From an uncultured Clostridia bacterium (lineage in GTDB: Bacteria; Bacillota; Clostridia; Christensenellales; CAG-314), in contig CAKRAM010000009.1 of assembly GCA_934294965.1 (NCBI GenBank), positions 1 through 10,376 on the forward strand: DNA of 10,376 bases, written 5' to 3'. The notes under the pieces were generated by a model. The model saw only the letters and a program-made list of their open reading frames with translations. It made no database searches and was not told the DNA's origin. The position numbers and the translations under genes were made by a program. Below are positions 1 through 5,439 of this stretch, one piece after another. Position 1 is the stretch's first letter. Each line of letters begins with the position of its first letter.

Positions 1-801
1 GTACAGTTTTTCGCCTTTTTTGCCTTCAAAATCCCACGGACAAACGTCGGTAGGGCTTCCGTTTGCTCCCAGCACGACGTTTGGCTTTTTGTGCGCAATC
101 AGTTGCGGCAGTTTTGCAATGCGCTCAAGCACAAGTTGATTGTTCAAAACCGAGTGGTCGTTTTCGTCAATGCCGAACGTCAGTTCGTTCACCGTCGCTT
201 GGGAAAGTCCCAGCAAATTTCCGCAAAGGGCTTTGCGTAGCGGCAGTTTGCAGTCGGCAAGGAATATTCCTATGCGGGGCAGGTCGTTCGGGGCAATTTT
301 GTTTTGCGGCTCAAAAAAACGATAGGTTGCGCCGGCCAAAATTATGCGGCTGCTGTCCATATCCTGCGGAAGGTGCTTAATGCTGTCGGCAATTTTGTAG
401 TTTCCGTCGGTCAAAATTATGTTGGACGTTTTGCCTGTCAGTTCAAAAATAAGGTGCATATCGTTTTTGTAACCAAGGTCGTCCGTTGCCGTCAGCGCAA
501 AGTCCAACACGCGTTCAAACGGCATTTGACTTACGGAAAGTATCTCCGCCCCGATAACGTGTTTGCGTAGCAACATACAAAACGACGGTGCCGTTTTTGG
601 GTTTTCGGTCGGCATCTCGGTAACGTGTATGCGGTTCACTGCCGCATTTGCGGAAATCAGCAACTTGTACGTTTTGCCGTTGAACACAAACAAAACAACT
701 TCGTCCTTTTCCGGTTGATAAACTTTTGTAATTTTGCCGCCAACCAGCATTTGTTTCAGTTCGTCGGCGATTATGGATAGGTTCAGTGCGTCAAAAGCCA
801 T
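1..801 (-). CDS. rqcH: RqcH / NFACT family ribosome quality-control protein (partial, C-terminus outside window)
   Basis: Reading from ATG at 801-799 leftward, the frame stays open to base 1, giving the first 267 residues of a protein that is usually about 550-590 residues long. The product starts MAFDALNLSIIADEL and carries NFACT-N hallmarks: GGKITKVYQP (21-30), NPKTAPSFCMLLRKHV (67-82), then DDLG (107-110) and FELTGKTSNIILTDG (119-133). Members of this family (bacterial RqcH, eukaryotic Rqc2/NEMF, formerly called fibronectin-binding protein A) bind the 50S subunit with an obstructed peptidyl-tRNA and recruit tRNA-Ala to add alanine tails. AGGAG at 808-812 sits 6 nt before the start. Residues E96-R97 lie where B. 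subtilis RqcH has the functionally important D97-R98. The middle and C-terminal domains (coiled coil, NFACT-R) are not in the window. The gene is divergent from tig. Family call is firm; function is by homology. Confidence 0.93.
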   Translation of the reverse strand, partial: MAFDALNLSIIADELKQMLVGGKITKVYQPEKDEVVLFVFNGKTYKLLISANAAVNRIHVTEMPTENPKTAPSFCMLLRKHVIGAEILSVSQMPFERVLDFALTATDDLGYKNDMHLIFELTGKTSNIILTDGNYKIADSIKHLPQDMDSSRIILAGATYRFFEPQNKIAPNDLPRIGIFLADCKLPLRKALCGNLLGLSQATVNELTFGIDENDHSVLNNQLVLERIAKLPQLIAHKKPNVVLGANGSPTDVCPWDFEGKKGEKLY

Positions 802-819
802 AATTTGCTCCTTTGTTGC

Positions 820-849
820 ATTGTACCGCAATCCGCTTGCCGTTGTCAA
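820..849 (-). promoter_or_regulatory. sigma-A type promoter of rqcH
   Basis: On the minus strand TTGACA (844-849) is a perfect -35 box and TACAAT (820-825) a 5/6 -10 box, separated by 18 nt. The start site expected near 813 would leave a leader of only about 12 nt, just enough for the AGGAG ribosome binding site before the ATG at 801. Box match and position are seen directly; activity is inferred. Confidence 0.8.
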
Positions 850-974
850 CAACTTGGCAACCGAGTAGGCATAGTGCGGCAAGTCGCATGTCGCCAAAGT
901 TTCTCGATAGTGTCTTGGCTGCTTTGTCGCACATTTGCAACAACAATTTTGCTTGATGTTTTCACATTTAAGGG

Positions 975-1130
975 TAATAAAAGATTCGCTTACCTATTGG
1001 GGAGTGCCGCAAGTTATAAGTTACGGAATGCCCGTTCACGCAAAAAACTGGCAAACAGTGGCTGAATTGCACCCAAGCGCCGCAGTACGTCGTTATCGTC
1101 TTTCGCTGTCCGTTCGGGCAGCGTTTTTTT
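975..1130 (+). ncRNA. possible small non-coding RNA ending at an orphan terminator
   Basis: A strong intrinsic terminator at 1104-1130 points rightward, but no gene lies upstream of it on the plus strand (rqcH runs the other way). The simplest explanation is an independent transcript of roughly 130-170 nt. Upstream there is only a weak promoter candidate: TTGATG near 954, 16 nt, then TAATAA. Local pairing is possible, for instance ACTG-GCAAA-CAGT around 1047-1059, and GGG/CCC with CCG/CGG blocks around 1000-1033. I compared it by eye with 6S RNA, SRP RNA, tmRNA, RNase P, T-box and common riboswitch signatures and recognised none. The 5' end is a guess. Confidence 0.3.
1104..1130 (+). terminator. 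strong orphan intrinsic terminator
   Basis: CGCTGTCC (1104-1111) pairs with GGGCAGCG (1116-1123): eight base pairs including one G-T wobble, with a GTTC loop, followed immediately by seven T (1124-1130). The U-tract fixes the direction as plus strand. It would terminate any transcript entering from the left before the tig promoter. Confidence 0.8.
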
Positions 1131-1196
1131 GTAAAGTTGCGTGATTTTTTTCAAAACGTCCGTCGAATAAAAACACAAAAATACTCAAAAGCACAA

Positions 1197-1208
1197 TTTT
1201 GTACAAAA
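1197..1208. promoter_or_regulatory. 12-bp palindrome TTTTGTACAAAA, possible operator
   Basis: This is a perfect 12-bp inverted repeat in an AT-rich tract about 150 nt upstream of tig. Its TTGTAC half (1199-1204) could act as a -35 box, 17 nt before TACATT (1222-1227, 4/6 match), making a weaker upstream promoter. The same core TTGTACAAAA occurs on the minus strand at 7703-7712, ahead of nadE, again overlapping a candidate -35 box. An operator role is inference. Confidence 0.3.
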
Positions 1209-1256
1209 ATTAATCAACTGTTACATTGCTATCTCGTTTTATGTCCCGCAAAACGA

Positions 1257-1285
1257 TTGCTTTTTCGGCGTTCGGGTGATATAAT
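1257..1285 (+). promoter_or_regulatory. sigma-A type promoter of tig
   Basis: TTGCTT (1257-1262), a 17-nt spacer and a perfect TATAAT (1280-1285) preceded by TGA, i.e. an extended -10. Transcription would begin near 1292 and give a leader of about 70 nt containing the hairpin at 1308-1327. Confidence 0.85.
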
Positions 1286-1307
1286 GTACAATCGGCGAGA
1301 TATGTAG

Positions 1308-1327
1308 GGGCAGTTTGTAAATTGCCC
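1308..1327 (+). repeat. leader hairpin in tig 5' UTR
   Basis: GGGCAGTT (1308-1315) pairs with AATTGCCC (1320-1327) over a TGTA loop, with one G-T wobble. No T-tract follows, so it is not a terminator. It lies 23 nt before the GGAGG ribosome binding site of tig. The form TGTAGGGGC...GCCC resembles short palindromic intergenic repeats I associate with clostridial-type genomes, but one copy cannot prove that. Confidence 0.45.
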
Positions 1328-1360
1328 AAATATAGGTACACAATATGTCGGAGGACAAAA

Positions 1361-2653
1361 ATGAAATACACTTCTAAAAGAGAAAAAAATACGTTGACCG
1401 TAGCTTTTAAGGTAACCACCGAGGAATGGAATTCTTTCGATCAAAAAGCATACGAACAAAACAAAGGTAAGTACAACGTACCCGGTTTCCGCAAAGGACA
1501 CGTTCCCAAGAACGTTTTGGAAAACAGATACGGCAAAGGTCTTTTCTTCGAAGATGCTCTTTACCTTGCAGCGCAAGAATATTACAATCAATATTTGGAT
1601 AAGAATAAAAAGGTCGAACCGGTTGCTCGTCCCGCTTTGGACGAAAAAACCATCAAGGTGGACGAAAAAGGCGTAAGCTTCAGCATCGTAGTGGACGTCT
1701 ATCCGGAATTTGAACTCGGTCAATATAAGGGAATCGAAATCAAAAAGACCGCTCCTGCAAAAGTCAAAGCAGCCGACGTGGATGCGGAAATCGAAATCGT
1801 ACGTCAACGTAACGCACGCTTCGTGGAAGTTACTGATCGTCCCGTTCAAGACGGCGACACCGTAAACCTTAATTACTGCGGCAAAGTGGACGGCGTAGCG
1901 TTCCAAGGCGGCACTGCCGAAAATCAAGATTTGACAATCGGTTCGCACACCTTCATCGAAGGTTTCGAGCCTCAACTTATCGGTATGAACATCGGCGAAA
2001 CAAAAGATATCACGGTAACTTTCCCTGCCGAATATCACGCCGAAGAACTCAAAGGCAAAGAAGCGGTGTTCACCTGCACGATTAACAAAATCACCGTCAA
2101 AGAACTTCCCGCCGTCGACGACGACTTTGCCAAGGACGTTTCGGAGTTTTCCACTTTGAAGGAATACAAAGCCGACGTCAAAAAGACCTTGACCGAACGC
2201 AACGAAAAGGACGCTGCCGCCAAGGACGAAGACAAATTGTTCGAAACCATCGTGGAAAACACCAAGGTGGACATTCCTCAATCCATGATCGAGGAACAAA
2301 TCGACCAATACGTGGAAGATTTCAAATATCAACTTATGTACCAAGGTTTGAACCTCGACGACTACCTCAAGTACACAAGTTCTTCTATGGAAGATTTGCG
2401 TAAGCAATATGCCGACAGAGCGCAAAAAGCCGTTCACACGCGCATCGTGTTCGACGCAATCGTCAAAGCGGAAAAACTCACCGCAACGGACGAAGAAACG
2501 CAAGCCAAAATTGCGGCATACGCCGAACGCGTAAACAAGCCGGTGGACGAGTTCAAAAAGGAACTTCGCGAAAGCGACCTTGTTTACTTCCAAAATCAAG
2601 CCATTTCCGAAAAGCTTATGAACATGCTCAAGTCGGAAAACAAAATAGGCTAA
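1361..2653 (+). CDS. tig: trigger factor (ribosome-associated chaperone and peptidyl-prolyl isomerase)
   Basis: A 430-residue protein, the normal length for trigger factor. It has the three expected parts. The N-terminal ribosome-binding domain carries the signature GFRKGHVP at 42-49, which docks on L23 at the tunnel exit. The FKBP-type PPIase domain spans roughly 162-245 (DGDTVNLNYCGKVDG, IEGFEPQLIGMN, GKEAVFTCTI). The rest is a helical C-terminal chaperone body. The start at 1361 is chosen because GGAGG (1350-1354) stands 6 nt upstream and the protein then begins MKYTSKREKN; an in-frame ATG at 1322 would place 13 atypical residues on the front and lacks a ribosome binding site. It catches nascent chains at the ribosome and delays misfolding. 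It is first in the tig-clpP-clpX cluster, has its own promoter and is followed by a terminator-like hairpin. Confidence 0.97.
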   Translation: MKYTSKREKNTLTVAFKVTTEEWNSFDQKAYEQNKGKYNVPGFRKGHVPKNVLENRYGKGLFFEDALYLAAQEYYNQYLDKNKKVEPVARPALDEKTIKVDEKGVSFSIVVDVYPEFELGQYKGIEIKKTAPAKVKAADVDAEIEIVRQRNARFVEVTDRPVQDGDTVNLNYCGKVDGVAFQGGTAENQDLTIGSHTFIEGFEPQLIGMNIGETKDITVTFPAEYHAEELKGKEAVFTCTINKITVKELPAVDDDFAKDVSEFSTLKEYKADVKKTLTERNEKDAAAKDEDKLFETIVENTKVDIPQSMIEEQIDQYVEDFKYQLMYQGLNLDDYLKYTSSSMEDLRKQYADRAQKAVHTRIVFDAIVKAEKLTATDEETQAKIAAYAERVNKPVDEFKKELRESDLVYFQNQAISEKLMNMLKSENKIG

Positions 2654-2663
2654 TATGCAAATG

Positions 2664-2693
2664 AACGTCGGGTAGTATTATCCGGCGTTTTTT
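2664..2693 (+). terminator. intrinsic terminator or attenuator between tig and clpP
   Basis: AACGTCGG (2664-2671) pairs with CCGGCGTT (2682-2689), with one G-T pair, and the stem runs into six T (2688-2693). It lies 10 nt after the tig stop codon and 65 nt before the clpP start. Overlapping alternative pairings exist just downstream (GGCG/CGCC at 2685-2698 and GCC/GGC further on). It either ends the tig message or lets a fraction read through into clpP. I see only weak promoter candidates for clpP in 2694-2758. Confidence 0.7.
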
Positions 2694-2758
2694 CGCCAAA
2701 ATGGCTTTCGGCTTTGTTTATTACAGCCAAAACTGATACAGGCAAAAGGAGCAACTAT

Positions 2759-3343
2759 ATGAATTTGATACCTATGGTAGTGGACCGCACCGACAGCGGC
2801 GAACGCAGTTACGACATTTATTCTCGCCTTTTGGAAGATAGAGTAATTTTCCTCTCGGGCGAAATTACCGACGACGTTGCAAATTTGGTTGTGGCTCAAC
2901 TGATATATTTGGAATCCAAAGATCCCACCAAGGACATTTCGCTGTATATCAACAGTCCGGGCGGCTCGGTAACGGCAGGTCTTGCCATTTACGACACGAT
3001 GAACTACATTCGTCCGGACGTAAGCACGATATGCGTTGGTATGGCTGCCAGCATGGGCGCGATTTTGCTTTCCAGCGGCGCAAAGAGCAAGCGTTACGCA
3101 CTTCCAAACAGCGAAGTGATGATTCACCAAGTGCTGGGCGGCGCACAAGGTCAGGCGTCGGACGTGGAAATTCAAACCAGACAGTTGTTAAAAATCAAAC
3201 AAAAAATGACCCGTATCCTTGCCGAAAACACAGGCAAAACCTACGATGAAATTTGCGCCGATACCGACAGGGATAACTACTTGTCGGCGGAAGAAGCCAA
3301 GGACTACGGTATAATCGACCAAATATTCGTAAAAAGAGTTTAG
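2759..3343 (+). CDS. clpP: ATP-dependent Clp protease proteolytic subunit ClpP
   Basis: A 194-residue serine protease, typical ClpP length. The catalytic triad is in canonical positions: Ser98 in GMAASMGA (94-101), His123 in MIHQVLGG (121-128), and Asp172 in TDRDNYLSA (169-177). The oxyanion region SPGGSVTAG is at 66-74 and the N-terminal MNLIPMVV is standard. The start at 2759 is supported by AAAGGAG (2745-2751) 7 nt upstream; the upstream in-frame ATG at 2714 would add 15 unrelated residues. ClpP assembles into a barrel of two heptameric rings and degrades proteins unfolded by ClpX, encoded 27 nt downstream. Together they handle stress proteolysis and, in B. subtilis, the alanine-tailed products of RqcH. 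Confidence 0.98.
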   Translation: MNLIPMVVDRTDSGERSYDIYSRLLEDRVIFLSGEITDDVANLVVAQLIYLESKDPTKDISLYINSPGGSVTAGLAIYDTMNYIRPDVSTICVGMAASMGAILLSSGAKSKRYALPNSEVMIHQVLGGAQGQASDVEIQTRQLLKIKQKMTRILAENTGKTYDEICADTDRDNYLSAEEAKDYGIIDQIFVKRV

Positions 3344-3361
3344 TCGGTTCGGTCGACTAAA
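3339..3361 (+). promoter_or_regulatory. intercistronic hairpin spanning clpP stop codon and clpX ribosome binding site
   Basis: TTTAGTCG (3339-3346) and CGACTAAA (3354-3361) form a perfect 8-bp stem with a 7-nt loop. The clpP stop codon TAG (3341-3343) is in the left arm. The right arm ends on the first base of AAGGAG (3361-3366), the clpX ribosome binding site. There is no T-tract, so it is not a terminator. A terminating ribosome on clpP would melt it, which suggests coupling of clpX translation to clpP; an mRNA processing or stability role is the alternative. Confidence 0.6.
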
Positions 3362-3370
3362 AGGAGATAT

Positions 3371-4597
3371 ATGACGCATTATTGTTCATTTTGCGGAAAA
3401 AGCGAAGATGAAGTAAAAAAACTGCTCGCAGGCCCCAACGGCGTGTTTATTTGTGACGAATGCGTCCGCGTGTGCGAGGACATCTTGGGCGAAGAACCCG
3501 TTCTCGACGAGGAAGAAAAGCAAATTCGACTGCTCAAGCCGGAACAAATAAAGCAGGAACTGGATAAGTACGTTGTCGGTCAGGACGACGCAAAACGCAC
3601 TTTGTCCGTAGCCGTGTACAATCACTACAAGCGCGTGCTTTCCAAGTCGGCAAAGTCAGCCGATGACGACGACGTGGAATTGGAAAAAAGCAACATTTTG
3701 ATGCTTGGTCCAACGGGATCGGGCAAAACGTTGCTTGCCAAAACGCTTGCCAAAATTTTGGACGTTCCGTTTGCCGTTGCCGACGCCACAACACTAACCG
3801 AAGCCGGTTATGTGGGCGAAGACGTGGAAAACATTTTGCTAAAACTCATTCAAGCGGCGGACTTCGACGTAAAAAAGGCGGAGCATGGCATCGTCTACAT
3901 CGACGAAATCGACAAAATTGCCAAAAAGTCGGAAAACGTGTCCATCACTAGGGACGTTTCCGGCGAAGGCGTGCAACAAGCGCTGCTCAAAATTATCGAA
4001 AGTACAATTGCCAACGTGCCTCCCCAAGGCGGAAGAAAGCATCCCCAAGCGGAAAATATCCCCATCGACACCACGGATATTTTGTTCATTTGCGGCGGTG
4101 CGTTCGTCGGCATAGAAAAGATTGCCGAACGCCGTCAGCAGGGCGCAGGTTTGGGCTTTGGCAACGCGCTAAAAAGCACCGAGGAAATCGACCACGCCGA
4201 ACTTGTAAAAAACCTTCAACCGCAGGATTTGATCAAATTCGGTCTTATTCCGGAGTTTGTCGGCAGGCTTCCCATTACGGTAGGGTTGTCCCCTCTCAAC
4301 GAGCAAGCGCTGGTCAAAATTTTAACCGAGCCAAAAAACAGTTTGGTAAAGCAGTACAAAAAACTTATGAAGTTGGATAACGTCGATTTGCAATTCGACG
4401 ACGACGCGCTTTTGGCAATCGCGCAAAAGTCCATTCGCTTAAAAACGGGCGCGCGCGGTTTGCGTTCGGTTATGGAAAGCCTCATGCTCAACTGCATGTA
4501 CGAAGTGCCTTCGCTCGGCAACGTGGAAAGCATTCGTATCACGCGTGAAAACGTGGAAAATGGCACCGAACCGCTTGTCGTTCGCAAATCCGCCTAG
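3371..4597 (+). CDS. clpX: ClpX, AAA+ unfoldase of the ClpXP protease
   Basis: A 408-residue ATPase of usual ClpX length. The N-terminal zinc-binding domain has C5, C8, C28 and C31. The AAA+ core has Walker A GPTGSGKT (113-120), Walker B IVYIDE (174-179), pore loop GYVG (146-149), an RKH loop (222-224) and the sensor-2 motif GARGLR (360-365). The ClpP-docking tripeptide, usually IGF, reads LGF at 261-263. The protein unfolds tagged substrates and threads them into ClpP; the zinc domain binds adaptors and some substrates. AAGGAG (3361-3366) lies 4 nt before the ATG. It follows clpP by 27 nt and is surely co-transcribed with it. It is followed by a bidirectional terminator, and lon is not next to it. 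Confidence 0.98.
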   Translation: MTHYCSFCGKSEDEVKKLLAGPNGVFICDECVRVCEDILGEEPVLDEEEKQIRLLKPEQIKQELDKYVVGQDDAKRTLSVAVYNHYKRVLSKSAKSADDDDVELEKSNILMLGPTGSGKTLLAKTLAKILDVPFAVADATTLTEAGYVGEDVENILLKLIQAADFDVKKAEHGIVYIDEIDKIAKKSENVSITRDVSGEGVQQALLKIIESTIANVPPQGGRKHPQAENIPIDTTDILFICGGAFVGIEKIAERRQQGAGLGFGNALKSTEEIDHAELVKNLQPQDLIKFGLIPEFVGRLPITVGLSPLNEQALVKILTEPKNSLVKQYKKLMKLDNVDLQFDDDALLAIAQKSIRLKTGARGLRSVMESLMLNCMYEVPSLGNVESIRITRENVENGTEPLVVRKSA

Positions 4598-4759
4598 TAT
4601 TCAGGTTTGTAAATAATGCTTGTCAATCGCAATTGTCGTCGTGCGGGAACTACGATAGTGAAGCAATTTTCAAGTGGCAAACAAAAAAAAACAAAATCCC
4701 CAAAACAAAACGCACTCTATGCAGTCAAGCACGGAGTGCGTTTTTCGTTTCAAATTAAC
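4598..4759. other. convergent intergenic region between clpX and trmB
   Basis: There is no gene here. The small open frames have no ribosome binding site or recognisable product. An A-rich tract at 4680-4710 precedes the shared terminator at 4709-4745. Confidence 0.7.
4709..4745. terminator. bidirectional intrinsic terminator for clpX and trmB
   Basis: AACGCACTC (4709-4717) pairs perfectly with GAGTGCGTT (4734-4742) over a 16-nt loop. On the plus strand it runs into TTTTT (4741-4745), ending the clp transcript. On the minus strand the A-rich left flank (AAAACAAAA, 4702-4710) reads as a T-rich tail, ending the nadE-trmB transcript. Confidence 0.85.
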
Positions 4760-5431
4760 TTATTTGATTGTTGCCACAAGGGCGAAAATCGGCAGTCCCA
4801 AAGCGCGGAACTTTGCTTCGTATTCGGTAACAACGTTGCCTTTGGCGTCTAGCGGCAAGTTTCGGCAAACGTCGGTAACTTCAAAGCCGAACTCGGTCAA
4901 ACTTTCAACGGAGTAGTCAAAAAAAGCTTCGTTGTCTGTTTTTAAGCGAATTTTTCCGCCGCTAACCAGCAATTTTTGGTAGATTTTCAAAAAGTTTTTG
5001 CTCGTAAGCCTGCGGTTTGCGTAGGTCTTTTTGGGATACGGGCAGGAAAAATTTAGCAAAATTTCGCTTATGGAGTTATCCGGTAGGAAACAGCAAAGGT
5101 TTTCGGCGCGGCAATTCAAAAAGCGAAGGTTATTTAGGTTCAGCGGCAATGCCTGCTCGCAGGCAACCACAATCACGTTGGACAGTTTTTCCACTGCCAA
5201 AAAGTTCACATCGGGGTTGTTTTGCGCCGATTGGATTGCAAATGCTCCCTTTCCGCAGCCTATTTCCAGTTTTATCGGATTATCGTTGGCGAAAATCGCA
5301 GGTAAATTTAGGTTGAAAGCCGCTTTGTGCTCGTCGGTCATCTCGTAAAACTTTTCCGATTCGCGCGCCACAAGCACGTTTTGTGTTGCGGCAATGCGTT
5401 CGTCCAAGTGTTTTTTCAATCTCATTCTCAT
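4760..5431 (-). CDS. trmB: tRNA (guanine-N7-)-methyltransferase TrmB
   Basis: A 223-residue SAM-dependent enzyme that forms m7G at position 46 of the tRNA variable loop. Visible motifs are the SAM site LEIGCGKG (55-62), RAENL (108-112), the family block LNFSCPYPKKTYANRRLTS (126-144), KTDNEAFF (164-171) and TEYE (202-205). In the family block the usual text is SDPWPKK: the Asp implicated in catalysis is Cys130 here (codon at 5042-5044) and the Trp is Tyr132. The start at 5431 is preceded by AGGTG overlapping the nadE stop codon. Only 8 nt separate the genes, so translation is probably coupled to nadE. It is last in the operon, facing the terminator shared with clpX. Family assignment is secure; full activity is not certain given the Cys. 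Confidence 0.93.
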   Translation of the reverse strand: MRMRLKKHLDERIAATQNVLVARESEKFYEMTDEHKAAFNLNLPAIFANDNPIKLEIGCGKGAFAIQSAQNNPDVNFLAVEKLSNVIVVACEQALPLNLNNLRFLNCRAENLCCFLPDNSISEILLNFSCPYPKKTYANRRLTSKNFLKIYQKLLVSGGKIRLKTDNEAFFDYSVESLTEFGFEVTDVCRNLPLDAKGNVVTEYEAKFRALGLPIFALVATIK

Positions 5432-5439
5432 TTGTTCAC

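Larger units (their letters stand above)
802..1360. other. divergent intergenic region between rqcH and tig
   Basis: There is no credible protein-coding gene in these 559 bases. The short plus-strand open frames lack ribosome binding sites or run through the strong terminator at 1104-1130. The region holds the rqcH promoter (820-849), an orphan plus-strand terminator and possible small RNA, an AT-rich tract with the palindrome TTTTGTACAAAA (1197-1208), the tig promoter (1257-1285) and a leader hairpin (1308-1327). Confidence 0.75.

Noticed and set aside
935..1144. 69-codon plus-strand frame in the rqcH-tig intergenic region
   Set aside because: It runs straight through the strong terminator at 1104-1130 and has no ribosome binding site.
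1131..1360. CtsR-type heptad operators upstream of tig or clpP
   Set aside because: I searched for GGTCAAA-type tandem heptads by eye here and in 2654-2758 and found none.
1229..2599. 456-codon minus-strand open frame lying across the whole of tig
   Set aside because: It is antisense to a secure trigger factor gene, has no ribosome binding site, and reads as a Phe/Val/His-rich product of no known family. Its openness follows from biased codon use in a highly expressed gene.
4709..4742. Resemblance of the clpX/trmB terminator arms to a CIRCE (HrcA) element
   Set aside because: The arms share GCACTC/GAGTGC with CIRCE, but the spacer is 16 nt rather than 9, the outer bases differ, the site is between convergent gene ends and a T-tract follows.
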